Counted from the first letter of the stretch, positions 17,567 to 25,625 are shown. The stretch is 36,341 nucleotides of DNA from Phycisphaerales bacterium (GCA_020639115.1 JACKHG010000026.1:1-36341); one strand, 5' to 3'. Notes: a model not told the origin generated them from the sequence alone. Made by a program: numbers and translations.

Positions 17567-18565
17567 ATGACCTACAGCATACCCGAACGCATCCGTCTCG
17601 CCCAAACCCCTACGCCGCTCGTGCGGCTGGAACGCCTCTCCGCCGAACTCGGCGGCGCGCAGGTCTGGATCAAGCGCGACGACCTCACCGGCGTCGAGGT
17701 CTCCGGCAACAAGGTGCGGAAGCTGGAGTACGTCCTGGCCGACGCCCGGGCGGCTGGGTGCGACACGCTCGTCACCGAGGGGACGTCCCAGTCGAACCAC
17801 TGCCGGGCGACGGCGGCGGTGTGCGCCCGCCTGGGGCTGAAGTCCATGCTGCTCTTTCGGCCGGGGCCCTGCGCCGGGCCGCCGGTTGGGAATCACCTGC
17901 TCGACGTGCTTTTCGGGGCCGAGACGCGGAATTTCACGCGCGAGGAGTTCTCGGCGAGCCGCGCGCGGATCATCGCCGATGTGCTCGCGGAGCTGCGGTC
18001 TGCCGGGCGCGTGCCGCGGTTCACGCCCGCGGGTGCGTCCGAACCCGTCGGGTGCTGGGGCTACATCCAGGCGATGCGCGAACTCGCCGGACAGGTCGCG
18101 GCTGCCGGATTGGGCGCGTGCGACGTCGTCGCGGCGGTATCGTCGGGCGGGACGTTCGCGGGCATGGTCCTCGGCCGGAAACTGCACCGCACGGACGATC
18201 TGCACCTCACCGGCGTGCCGGTGAGCGACGACGTGCCGTACCACCTGGACGCGATCACGCGGCTCTGTCGCGAGACCGCTGCGCAGTTCGAGTTGGGAAT
18301 TACGATCAGCCCGGATGATCTGCACTTTCTCGACGGCTACGTCGGCGCGGGCTACGCAATTCCGTACGCCGACGAGATCGAGGCACTGCGGCTGTTGGCC
18401 CGCACGGAGGGGATCGTGCTCGACCCGGTCTACACGGGCAAGGCGTTCTGCGGGCTGCTGGCCGAGGTGCGCGCCGGGCGCCTGGGCCGCGAGCGGCCCG
18501 TGATCTTCCTGCACACCGGTGGTGTGTTTTCCAATTTCGCCTGGCCGGAGCTGGTGGCCGGCTGA
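17567..18565 (+). CDS. dcyD: D-cysteine desulfhydrase / ACC deaminase family PLP enzyme
   Basis: This 332-residue fold-type II PLP enzyme most resembles D-cysteine desulfhydrase, which converts D-cysteine to pyruvate, H2S and ammonia. The PLP lysine is Lys49 in EVSGNKVRKLEY. TSQSNHCRATAAVCARLGL binds the phosphate/substrate side, and AVSSGGTFAGMVLG is the Gly-rich phosphate-binding loop. The DPVYTGKAFCGLL stretch near residue 285 is typical of the DcyD/ACC deaminase branch. ACC deaminase and L-cysteate-type lyases are alternative activities that this sequence view cannot exclude. GGAG precedes the ATG. An intrinsic terminator follows 29 bases after the stop, so the gene is probably monocistronic. 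Confidence 0.88.
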   Translation: MTYSIPERIRLAQTPTPLVRLERLSAELGGAQVWIKRDDLTGVEVSGNKVRKLEYVLADARAAGCDTLVTEGTSQSNHCRATAAVCARLGLKSMLLFRPGPCAGPPVGNHLLDVLFGAETRNFTREEFSASRARIIADVLAELRSAGRVPRFTPAGASEPVGCWGYIQAMRELAGQVAAAGLGACDVVAAVSSGGTFAGMVLGRKLHRTDDLHLTGVPVSDDVPYHLDAITRLCRETAAQFELGITISPDDLHFLDGYVGAGYAIPYADEIEALRLLARTEGIVLDPVYTGKAFCGLLAEVRAGRLGRERPVIFLHTGGVFSNFAWPELVAG

Positions 18566-18593
18566 CGCAACCCCTCCAGCCGCAATAGCTCCG

Positions 18594-18622
18594 TGCGGCG
18601 TGTCACGACCGCCGCAGTTTTT
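18594..18622 (+). terminator. Intrinsic terminator after dcyD
   Basis: TGCGGCG (18594-18600) pairs perfectly with CGCCGCA (18610-18616) around a 9-base loop and is followed by GTTTTT. It is one of the few hairpins with a T-tract in this window. Confidence 0.75.
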
Positions 18623-18928
18623 GCGCCCACCTTCTCCGCGACGGGGACCCGACAGCCTAGCTTTATGATTTCGGGCCGCGGTCAAAACCGGCTGTGCCGG
18701 GTGACATAAACCGATCTTTTCGGACCAAATCCGTAGAAAAACCGGAGCGACCGCGCTACAAGAATACGGAGTTTCTTCTGCGCGGGCTGGCCGCGCACCG
18801 TCAGCCGTGACGGCGAGGTCAGCCAACATCCAGCCGGCGTCAAATCTCGCTCGCAAAAAAAGGGGGTGGAAAAGCACGGGACGCTTGCGGGTGTCGGTGC
18901 GCGCGCTCTTGAAAGGGGTCGGTACGAG
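18623..18928. other. Upstream region of the CAP-domain gene, no gene seen
   Basis: These 306 bases carry no convincing coding frame. They are A-rich just before the start (an AAAAAAAGGGGG run near 18855). A small 6-bp hairpin (CCGTCA-GCCG-TGACGG) lies near 18800. It probably holds the promoter and 5' leader of the secreted protein gene. Confidence 0.45.
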
Positions 18929-20071
18929 ATGAAGAACGTCAAACCAGTGAAGATGCAGTGGGTTACGGGCATTGCCTTGGCCGCTGCCGTATTGCTCGCC
19001 GCCGGTGCGGCGCAGGCCGCGGACGATTGGGACCTGTACATGCTGCGCCTGGTGAACCGGGCGCGGCAAAACCCCGCCGGCGAGGCGGCGCGGATCGGCT
19101 CGGACGTCACCGACGATCGCGCCCCCGTTCCGCCGCTGGCCTATCAGCCGGAGGTGGGGCAGGCTGCGGTCAACCACAACACCTGGATGATCGCGAATCT
19201 CGGCAACATCGCCTCGGGCAGCGCACCCGATTCGTTTTCCCACTACGAGACGCTGAACGGCCTGTCCAGCGGGGCAGCCGCCACCGGCACGCCGAGCTAC
19301 ACCGGCGCGATGCTCGGGTCGCGGATAACGGCGACGGGTTTCTCCTGGAGCGCTGCCGGTGAGAACATCGCCACGCGCTGGTCCACCATCACGATACCGG
19401 TGGACCAGGCACGGATCGACGCCGCGCACCAGGGCTGGTGGGAGAGCGCCGGGCACCGCAACAACATGCTGAGCACGAGCTACACGGTGTTCGGCCATCG
19501 CGCAGAGAGCATGAGCTTCGCGCCGCCGCTCGGCGGCCTGCCCTCGCCGTACGACAACGTGCACTTCGCGACGCAGACGTTCGCGCGGCCCGCGGGCTCG
19601 CCGACGACCTACATCTTCGGCGTGTTCTTCGACGACAAGGACGGCAGTGGCAACTGGACGCCGCGCAATCTCAACGACGCGCTGCACGAAGGCCGCGGCA
19701 ACGTGCCGTTCGACGTGTACGTCGCGGGTACCGTGACGCGGGTGAGCGGCGGGACGACGCTGGCGAACGGATCGTTTTCCGTGCGGGTCGGCAACGGGCT
19801 GTACGATCTGGAGTTCGACGTGGCCGGCGGGCCGGTGGTCATCGAGAACGTGCTGGTCAACGGCGCGAACAGGAACGCCGGGGACATCACGGTCGCGGGC
19901 GTGCTCGGTGCGGAGGATCCGGAGCTGTTCATGCAGTGCTTCGCGGGTCCGGGCAAGACGCCTGCTCCGACGGGCGAGACCACCGCGCAGGCGTGCCTGG
20001 GCATGTACGACCATGACGGCGACAGCGACGTCGACCTCCGCGACTACGCGGCGTTCATGCGCAGCTATTAG
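18929..20071 (+). CDS. Secreted CAP/SCP-domain protein with dockerin-like C-terminal tail
   Basis: This 380-residue protein has a clear signal peptide (residues 1-30, ending AAGAAQA). It is followed by a CAP (SCP/PR-1-like) domain: DLYMLRLVNRARQNPAGEAAR, a SHYETLNGL segment, GFSWSAAGENIA and HQGWWESAGHRNNMLS with the conserved His and Glu positions. Next comes a beta-rich region with FFDDKDGSGNWTPRNLNDALHEG and a carboxypeptidase-regulatory-like repeat (LYDLEFDVAGGPVVIENVLV). The last 20 residues, DHDGDSDVDLRDYAAFMRSY, form a calcium-binding dockerin-like half repeat common on planctomycete secreted proteins. CAP proteins bind lipids or act in cell-surface interactions; the role here is unknown. 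The final codons overlap the end of the convergent DUF5615 gene by 17 bases. Confidence 0.88.
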   Translation: MKNVKPVKMQWVTGIALAAAVLLAAGAAQAADDWDLYMLRLVNRARQNPAGEAARIGSDVTDDRAPVPPLAYQPEVGQAAVNHNTWMIANLGNIASGSAPDSFSHYETLNGLSSGAAATGTPSYTGAMLGSRITATGFSWSAAGENIATRWSTITIPVDQARIDAAHQGWWESAGHRNNMLSTSYTVFGHRAESMSFAPPLGGLPSPYDNVHFATQTFARPAGSPTTYIFGVFFDDKDGSGNWTPRNLNDALHEGRGNVPFDVYVAGTVTRVSGGTTLANGSFSVRVGNGLYDLEFDVAGGPVVIENVLVNGANRNAGDITVAGVLGAEDPELFMQCFAGPGKTPAPTGETTAQACLGMYDHDGDSDVDLRDYAAFMRSY

Positions 20072-20432
20072 GTCGTGCAGGCCGGCGTACACGAACCTTG
20101 TAGTCGGTGATGACAACCAGGCACCCGGCCCAGGAAGTGATGTCGAAGCTCTGGGCCACCGAACCAATACGCTCGATCATCGCCGATCTGCCGGGTTCAC
20201 GGAGTCGAAGAAGCACGATTCCGTGGTGAGCGCCGGGCTCGAACTTCCGGATGTCCGAAAAGTCCAGGTCCTGCGTGATCAGCAGGGCGCCATCCGATTG
20301 AGCACCCGCCCAGACGCGGTCATCCGGCTCACCGACCAGATGCTCATCCGTAAGCGTGTGGACCGTGTGGCCGCGCTGTTCAAGAATCTCTTTGAGCTTA
20401 TAAGGCAGATTCTCGTCCAGCTTGATCAGCAT
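20055..20432 (-). CDS. DUF5615 PIN-like protein, probable toxin of a VapBC45-type pair
   Basis: This 125-residue protein belongs to the DUF5615 (Mut7-C-related, PIN-like) family. It opens MLIKLDENLPYKLKEIL and has the acidic residues expected of a PIN nuclease: Asp6/Glu7, an Asp/Glu cluster around 29-38 and Asp55/Asp57 in LLITQDLDFSDIR. Family members of this kind pair with DUF433 proteins in type II toxin-antitoxin-like modules. Its ATG overlaps the stop of the DUF433 gene (TGATG), so translation is coupled. The last ~6 codons run into the 3' end of the convergent CAP-domain gene, giving a short tail with Cys-Ala that may not be functional. Toxicity is inferred. Confidence 0.87.
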   Translation of the reverse strand: MLIKLDENLPYKLKEILEQRGHTVHTLTDEHLVGEPDDRVWAGAQSDGALLITQDLDFSDIRKFEPGAHHGIVLLRLREPGRSAMIERIGSVAQSFDITSWAGCLVVITDYKVRVRRPARPNSCA

Positions 20433-20671
20433 CACAGTGTCGGTGTCGCGGTGATGGGGAGGTCTTCCTGCGCTGATGACGCTGCGAAGGCGATTGCGGC
20501 GGTTACGTCAGCCGGTCTCAGTGTTGGGAAATCGCTCAGAATCTCGTCGGGCGTCGCGCCCTCGGCCAGACTGGCGAGCACGGTGCGCAGTGTGACGCGC
20601 GTCCCGCGAAACACGGGCTGGCCGCCGCAGATCTGCGGGTCCTGAACGATATTTCTGCTGACGTCGATCAT
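20432..20671 (-). CDS. DUF433 protein, probable antitoxin (VapB45-like)
   Basis: This 79-residue protein is a typical DUF433 domain: DPQICGGQPVFRGTRVTLRTVLASLAEGATPDEILSDFPTLRPADVTAAIAFA. This fold is a small winged-helix DNA binder that acts as antitoxin and autorepressor beside DUF5615 toxins. GGAG lies 8 bases before the ATG at 20671. It is the first gene of the pair and its TGA shares a base with the toxin's ATG. A longer frame upstream to 20797 looks non-coding. The complete pair appears intact. Confidence 0.9.
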   Translation of the reverse strand: MIDVSRNIVQDPQICGGQPVFRGTRVTLRTVLASLAEGATPDEILSDFPTLRPADVTAAIAFAASSAQEDLPITATPTL

Positions 20672-20793
20672 TGCCTTGCTCCGTACCGAATTATACCACG
20701 GGCCGCGGCACGATACAGTCAAATTGCGGGAGCCGAGCACCTCGTGGGCCGCGCGTGGCTCCCTGGGGGGGGACCAATCCGAAGGCAAAGCGC

Positions 20794-23013
20794 TCAAGCC
20801 TGTTTCTCAAGGACGCGTGGCCTGTTTGCGCCGTCGCCGGTCGATGCGGCGGCTGAGCGGAGCTGCTGCTGGAACGTGGTCATGACCTGGCGCATGGCGG
20901 CGTCGTAGGTGCAGTGCTCGAGGACCGTGCGGCGCAGGTCGGCGACGACCTCCGCGCAGGCGGCGTCGTTCGCGAGATAGCGTTCGGCGAGCGTCTCGAA
21001 CTGCGCGCGGGTCTCGAAGGCGATGCGTTCGAGGCCGCTGAAGAGGTTGTCGCCCGGCGGGTTCTCGCCGGCGTCGCGCAGGCGGGCGTACTCGGCGAGG
21101 GGCAGGCAGCCGAAGTCGCGGGCGCAGTAGCGGGTCAGCGGCAACGTGCCGCAGGCGAGGATTTCGTAGCTGCGCTGGTGGCGGAAGCCCGACGGGATGA
21201 GCTGGAGGGCGATGCGGGCGGCGCGGGTGGCCTGGCGGAGCGGTTCGCCGTGTTCGAGCACCCCGGCTGACCAGCGGCTGAGCGTCGGGTGGTTTTCCCA
21301 TCCGCGGCCGTAGATGCGGAGGGTGCGGCCGGTGCGTTGGGCCCAGTCGGCGACCCACTGGAGGGTTTCCTGGCGGCGGCCCCAGTCGAGCATGCGGTAG
21401 GTGTGGAAGCTGGCGAGCTGGTGGAGCTGTTCGGCGTTGAGGTCGAGGCCGCACTCGAGTGCGGCATCGCGGGTCATCTCCGCGGCTGCATCGTAGGGAA
21501 ATTCGTTACGCGCCAGCGTTTCCGCGACGCGGCGGCGGAGCAGCTCCAGCAGCGGGTGCAGCGCCGGCAGATAGGACTGGAGCGCCTCGGCGTGCAGTTC
21601 GTCGAGCGTCGCGGAGCCGTTGCTGACGAAGCAGACGTCGCAGGCGTGCGCGTCCTGTGCCGCGGCGTCGATCGGGCCGTCGTGGAACATCTCGAGCGAG
21701 ACCGGGTTCTCCAGCGACACAAACCGCTGCTCCGGGTAGCCGAACTCCGCGGTGCAACGCGGCTTGAGAATCCCGCAGACGAGATCGCGCGGTCCGACGC
21801 TGGCGCCGGCGCGGGCGCACATCAGGTTGGGCAGCGGGTCCTGGATCCAGCAGAGAAACGGCACGTCCTTCGGCAGTTGCGAATACTCGTAGCGCAGGTG
21901 GTCGAGCACCAGCACCATCGCGGGGTCGATCCGCGCGATCGCGGCGTTGATGAGCTCCGCGGTCATCTGCTCGTGGTCGGCCTTCTCGATGAGCAGGTGC
22001 GTCTCGTAGCCGAGCTTGCGGAGCGCGGCGAGCGCGTCGCGCGTGGTGTACTGCAGCACCGTGGTGTAGCGCGAGGTCACCGCGAGGATGGGCCCGGGCG
22101 GTGCGAGCCGCTCCGCCCAGTCGGCCAGAGTACGCGGGCGGTTGCGTTCCGCGAGCGTGCGGTTGAGTGCCGCGAGCGACTGCATGCGCTGGGCGGTGAC
22201 GCGTTCGCACGCGGCGCGCACGGCGCCCGCGACGTCGGGTGACTCCGCGAGATCCACGAACATCTGCGGGACCGGCAGACGCGGATCGCGCCGCAGGCGG
22301 TCCTCGAACTGCTGGGCGGCATCGGCGCCGGCGAAGAGCATCAGCCGCGGGTCGTCGAGCAGGCGGGCGTGGTTGTCCACGTGGAGCCAGGCGGCGAGGC
22401 GCGCGGGCGACGGCTCGATCACGTACACCGGGTGGCTGTAGGTGAGAAAGAGCCTCTCGGTCCGCTCCCACAGCGCGGTGAAGATCGCGCCGGTGCGAGC
22501 GCCGACGATCGCGGTGATGGGGATCTGCCCGCGCGGGGGCAGCGTCACGTCTCCATCTTCCTCCATGGTGGAGAGCGCGGCGATCCAGTGCTGGCTGCCG
22601 GCTGCGTCGTTGCGCGCGAGGTGGTACGCGCCGTAGCGCGAGCGGTAGAGCTTCACGCCGAGGAGCAGTTCGGGCACGTCGCGGAGGAAGTGGGCCAGGT
22701 GGGGCATATGCTCGGCGATCAGCGCGGCGTTCTGGCGGAAGTTGTCGTCGAGTTCGTCCCAGGGAATTTCGCCATCGGGCAGCTCGGCGAGCGCGTCTTC
22801 CAGGGCGTGGAGCTGGTCGGCGTCGCGGCACATCTCGCTGTGGTGGGCGATGAGGTCGCGGGCCGGGCCGCCGTAGCCGAGGTCGACGAGTGCGCGGAGC
22901 ACGAGCGCGGTGAGGTCGGGCGCGTGGGGCACGTGGTCGAGGGCCGCGGACGCGCGCTGCACGAAGCGGAACGCCTTGCCGGCGCGGTAGAGGGCCGCGA
23001 GTTGGTTGGTCAT
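20794..23013 (-). CDS. CgeB-like GT-B glycosyltransferase, large N-terminal domain
   Basis: This 739-residue cytoplasmic protein has a C-terminal GT-B glycosyltransferase module: LPKDVPFLCWIQDPLPNL, a linker with DVCFVSNGSATLDEL, GRTLRIYGRGWENHP and the donor-site region IALQLIPSGFRHQRSYEILACGTLPLTRY followed by a C-terminal helix pair. The SYEILACG motif is typical of CgeB/DUF3880-like transferases acting on cell-surface or glycan substrates. The N-terminal ~350 residues are helical, unrecognised and reminiscent of the peptide-repeat domains found on planctomycete glycosyltransferases. The start ATG 23013 has an alternative GTG at 23028; both have weak sites. It is divergent from an FkbM-like methyltransferase gene with a 213-base shared region, suggesting a joint glycan role. 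Confidence 0.82.
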   Translation of the reverse strand: MTNQLAALYRAGKAFRFVQRASAALDHVPHAPDLTALVLRALVDLGYGGPARDLIAHHSEMCRDADQLHALEDALAELPDGEIPWDELDDNFRQNAALIAEHMPHLAHFLRDVPELLLGVKLYRSRYGAYHLARNDAAGSQHWIAALSTMEEDGDVTLPPRGQIPITAIVGARTGAIFTALWERTERLFLTYSHPVYVIEPSPARLAAWLHVDNHARLLDDPRLMLFAGADAAQQFEDRLRRDPRLPVPQMFVDLAESPDVAGAVRAACERVTAQRMQSLAALNRTLAERNRPRTLADWAERLAPPGPILAVTSRYTTVLQYTTRDALAALRKLGYETHLLIEKADHEQMTAELINAAIARIDPAMVLVLDHLRYEYSQLPKDVPFLCWIQDPLPNLMCARAGASVGPRDLVCGILKPRCTAEFGYPEQRFVSLENPVSLEMFHDGPIDAAAQDAHACDVCFVSNGSATLDELHAEALQSYLPALHPLLELLRRRVAETLARNEFPYDAAAEMTRDAALECGLDLNAEQLHQLASFHTYRMLDWGRRQETLQWVADWAQRTGRTLRIYGRGWENHPTLSRWSAGVLEHGEPLRQATRAARIALQLIPSGFRHQRSYEILACGTLPLTRYCARDFGCLPLAEYARLRDAGENPPGDNLFSGLERIAFETRAQFETLAERYLANDAACAEVVADLRRTVLEHCTYDAAMRQVMTTFQQQLRSAAASTGDGANRPRVLEKQA

Positions 23014-23226
23014 TTCGGGGACGTTCACGGTGCGGTTTCGATCCAGGTTACAGGGGGTATCGGCGGCGGGGTCGGACGCGCTGCAGCGATTCCGATTGAA
23101 CGGCTCGTCCGCGATCCCAGGGTTGCGCGGCGGGACGGGGGAGGCAGCCGCCGGGCGCGTGGAGGCCAAGCGACGATTCCGTCGATACACCCGGAGATTT
23201 CCGCGGAAGCTGATGGGAGGATCGTC

Positions 23227-23967
23227 ATGGATGCGCCGGGGCTGACCGTTGCCGACACGGTGGATGTCATACAGCGTCACTACAACCACCTGCACTACGC
23301 GCTGTGCTACCAGTTTCACGGCGTGGCGCACGGGCTGGAGGCGCGGTACGCGGATCCGCTGCGGCTGATCCGGTGCGGCTACCGGGTGTATTCCCAGAAC
23401 GACGAGGACGGCATCCTCGACGAGATTTTCCGGCGGATCGGGACGACGTCGCGGACGTTCGTGGAGTTCGGCGTCGGGGACGGGATGGAGAACAACACGC
23501 TCTACCGGATGCTGCAGGGGTGGCGGGGTGCGTGGATCGAGGCGGATCCGAAGCGGGCTGGGCAGATCGCGGAGCGGTTCGCGCGGTTCCGGCACGCGGG
23601 CGTCCTGCGCTGCAAGAATGCGTTCATCACGGCTGAGAACATTCAGAAGCTGTTCGGTGAGCTGGAGGTCGCGGAGGAGTTCGACCTGTTGAGTATCGAC
23701 ATCGACGGGAACGACTACTGGGTGTGGCAGGCGATCGAGCAGCACCTGCCGCGGGTCGTGGTGATCGAGTACAACGCGGGTTTTGGGCCGAGTGCGGAGT
23801 GGGTGATGGACTACGATCCGCAGCACGCGTGGAGCGGGACGCGGAACGTGGGAGCGAGTCTGAAGGCGTTGGAGCTGCTCGGGGCGGAGAAGGGGTACAG
23901 GCTGGTCGGGTGCAACCTGAAGGGGATCAACGCGTTTTGCAGCAGGACCTGGTGGGCGAAGTTTTAG
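23227..23967 (+). CDS. FkbM-like SAM-dependent methyltransferase
   Basis: This 246-residue protein has a Rossmann methyltransferase core. YSQNDEDGILDEIFRRIG leads into FVEFGVGDGMENNTLYRML, the SAM-binding Gly loop. WIEADP follows as the acidic ribose contact and FDLLSIDIDGNDYWVWQAI as the catalytic-domain strand. The pattern resembles FkbM-type O-methyltransferases that modify glycans; substrate is unknown. GGAGG lies six bases before the ATG at 23227. It is divergent from the glycosyltransferase gene, so both may build or decorate the same surface polymer. A hairpin lies 39 bases after the stop. Confidence 0.75.
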   Translation: MDAPGLTVADTVDVIQRHYNHLHYALCYQFHGVAHGLEARYADPLRLIRCGYRVYSQNDEDGILDEIFRRIGTTSRTFVEFGVGDGMENNTLYRMLQGWRGAWIEADPKRAGQIAERFARFRHAGVLRCKNAFITAENIQKLFGELEVAEEFDLLSIDIDGNDYWVWQAIEQHLPRVVVIEYNAGFGPSAEWVMDYDPQHAWSGTRNVGASLKALELLGAEKGYRLVGCNLKGINAFCSRTWWAKF

Positions 23968-24005
23968 CGCGTTCACAGCGGAGAGCACTGACGAACCGCC
24001 GCGGT

Positions 24006-24025
24006 ACCTGTGGTTTTCCACGGGT
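24006..24025 (+). terminator. Hairpin after the FkbM-like gene
   Basis: ACCTGTGG and CCACGGGT form an 8-bp stem with one wobble around a TTTT loop. No T-tract follows. It may end the methyltransferase transcript. Confidence 0.45.
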
Positions 24026-24093
24026 CTAAGAGAAGGACCCAGCCGAGCTGGCGAGTTCCCGCTGCCGGTCGCGGTGGAGGGATGAGGGGGCGG

Positions 24094-24121
24094 TCCGGAG
24101 TCCGGAGTCTGGAGTCCGGCG
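24094..24121. repeat. Heptamer tandem repeat TCCGGAG, four units
   Basis: TCCGGAG, TCCGGAG, TCTGGAG, TCCGGCG follow each other directly. It is the first of several unrelated short tandem repeats in the gene-free stretch 24026-25340. Confidence 0.75.
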
Positions 24122-24187
24122 GGTGAGTGCGAAGAGCGAAGTGGACGCGGCGGAGGGCTGGCAGGCGTAGTGGATTGCTAATGCGGT

Positions 24188-24626
24188 TGGGGATCGGCGC
24201 GGCATTTCTTGGGTTTCAGAAGAACCCCCAAAGCCTGTGACAGTGAAGCGATCCGGCGGTCTTGAGGTCATTTGACCGGTTCGTCCTTGTTGCGATAGCA
24301 TGGGGTTACAGTGGCGCTTGCGAATGGGGTTTGGGGCGGAGTTTTTTACGCGGTTCGGAGTTTCACCGCGGAGGCGCGGGACGCGAAGAACGGCGACGGG
24401 TTGGTTGCGATAGCGGTAGCGAGTTGGTGATGATTGGCGGAATTTCGTGGGTCCTGAGTGGCTCAAAGCCGTTTGACAGCAGCAGCACGCGTATTGATCC
24501 TCGATTCTGAGTCGTGGCGCGGGGTGAACCGCATTGGCAGTGGGACAACAAGCAACTGGAGCGGAAGTTTTACGCGCGGTTCGGGGTTTCACCGCGGAGG
24601 CGCGAGGGCGCGGAGAACGGCGTCGG
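24188..24626. repeat. Two degenerate copies of a ~210 bp dispersed-type element
   Basis: Copy A (about 24188-24400) and copy B (about 24423-24626) share the same ordered blocks. These are GGMATTTCKTGGGT, then AAAGCC with a TGACAG block (24230 and 24465), and a closing block TTTTACGCGCGGTTCGG-like followed by TTTCACCGCGGAGGCGCG (24361 and 24587). Offsets are 226-235 bases. Between the blocks similarity is weak. No coding frame is preserved. This looks like a non-coding repeat family rather than a gene duplication. Confidence 0.65.
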
Positions 24627-24642
24627 TGGTCCGTGCCAGGGC

Positions 24643-24676
24643 GGGAATGCAGAATGACGAATGGCGAATGACGAAT
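24643..24676. repeat. GAATGACG-type tandem repeat
   Basis: Imperfect repeats of GAATGAC/GAATGGC run through this stretch (five units with GAATGCA, GAATGAC, GAATGGC, GAATGAC, GAAT). Confidence 0.65.
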
Positions 24677-24701
24677 TCGGTGGGCGCGACGCATAGACAA
24701 G

Positions 24702-24733
24702 GCGACGAAGCGACAGAGCGACGCAGCGACGGA
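24702..24733. repeat. Octamer tandem repeat GCGACGNA, four units
   Basis: GCGACGAA, GCGACAGA, GCGACGCA and GCGACGGA are contiguous, with exact 8-base spacing. Confidence 0.75.
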
Positions 24734-24785
24734 GGGGGAGGGCTGGGTTCGGTCATGGCGGTTCATGGGTGGCTTGGTCGCGGGT

Positions 24786-24840
24786 CGCCTGATCGCCTTT
24801 CGCCTAATCGCCTTTCGCCTGATCGCCTTTCTCCTGATCA
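24786..24840. repeat. 15-mer tandem repeat, about 3.5 units
   Basis: The unit GATCGCCTTTCGCCT is repeated at 24791, 24806 (first base A) and 24821 (one change), with a leading CGCCT and a trailing GATCA. Confidence 0.85.
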
Positions 24841-25034
24841 ACTGTTCTGTTCCTGGCGGCTGCATCGGTTTTGTTTCCCTTCCATTGGGGTGGGCTGTGC
24901 GTGGGCCAGGCGCTATGTCTTGACTACCCTCTACCCTTGACGGAAGGCAGCCTCATGATTGCCACGGTTTTGCGCAGCTAATTTTCAAAAAACTTGCGCG
25001 CTCGGGGCGAGCAGCCAGGGGGGTGTGGGACGCG

Positions 25035-25062
25035 GGTCGCAGGTCGAAGGTCGCAGGTCGAT
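25035..25062. repeat. Heptamer tandem repeat GGTCGCA/GGTCGAA, four units
   Basis: GGTCGCA, GGTCGAA, GGTCGCA, GGTCGAT are contiguous. A related hexamer run (CAGGTC, AAGGTC, AAGGTC, then GAGTC/GGGTC steps) follows at 25302-25345. Confidence 0.75.
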
Positions 25063-25173
25063 GCGCAGCGGGACCGGAGGTTGCGGATAGCGCCGAGCGC
25101 GGAGACGGCAATCCGTGGGTTTTTGAACAGGAGATAGCCGGAAGAACGGAGAACGGCAGCCTTGGGGTGAGGA

Positions 25174-25256
25174 ACCGCAGATGGACGCGGAAAGAACGCG
25201 AGCGATGGTGTTTCTTGATTGGCATGCCGGCGCGCTCTGCGTCTTTGCGTGAGAGC
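25174..25256. repeat. Inverted pair of CGCGGA/CGCAGA-type repeat arms
   Basis: The left arm (about 25174-25205) reads ACCGCAGATGGACGCGGA and onward; the right arm (about 25229-25256) is CGCTCTGCGTCTTTGCGTG, the opposite orientation of the same CGCAGAGNCGC theme. The same theme closes both copies of the element at 24188-24626. Confidence 0.45.
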
Positions 25257-25432
25257 ACCTCAGACGTGGTTTCGTGGGCCAAGCACCTGGGGCCAGGGTC
25301 TCAGGTCAAGGTCAAGGTCGAGTCGAGTCGGTGAGGGTCGGTGAAGTCGAGGCGAAGCGAAACCAGGCGTGCATCGGGGCGGGGGACCGTCTGGCAGGTC
25401 AGGTGGGTGTGGGTATACAGCCAAGGGGGCTG

Positions 25433-25625
25433 GCGGGGATGGGTATGCTGCTGGTGTTTTCCTGGCGGCGGCGACGCGGCGCGTAAGGTCGGCCCTCGCT
25501 ACCGGTATCGCGACCCAGCGCGGTTTGTACGTCAGGTGCCAGGGAGCCGTTCAGCGAGGACACGCATTTCAGCCGCCACGGGGGCGCGCAGATCAGCGGC
25601 AAAGTGCGAAACCGCGGGCGATTGG
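25433..25625. repeat. ~190 bp module, first copy
   Basis: This stretch and 27541-27725 share long blocks in the same order: GGTGTTTTCC, TGGCGGCGGCGACGCGGCGCG, GGTATCGCGACCC, and CGCATTTCAGCCGCC followed by CAGATC and GGGCGATTG. They are clearly homologous but have diverged with small indels. The function is unknown; each copy precedes a decayed or frameshifted gene. Confidence 0.7.

Noticed and set aside
18855..18925. Possible c-di-GMP (GEMM-type) riboswitch before the CAP-domain gene
   Set aside because: A GGGACGC core occurs after GAAAAGCAC, but the tetraloop receptor and the flanking P1 pairing of the GEMM consensus are not visible.
17534..20167. 877-codon open frame on the minus strand across dcyD and the CAP-domain gene
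   Set aside because: It is antisense to two well supported genes and to an intergenic terminator; the translation is Arg/Pro-rich with no domain.
24026..24865. 279-codon minus-strand frame over the repeat mosaic
   Set aside because: The translation is made of repeat words (RRKAIRRKAIRR, HSPFVILHS) that follow from the tandem repeats; no start signal or protein-like core.
24643..25345. Possible CRISPR array
   Set aside because: Repeats are 6-15 bases, directly contiguous and of different families; no unique spacers or cas genes.
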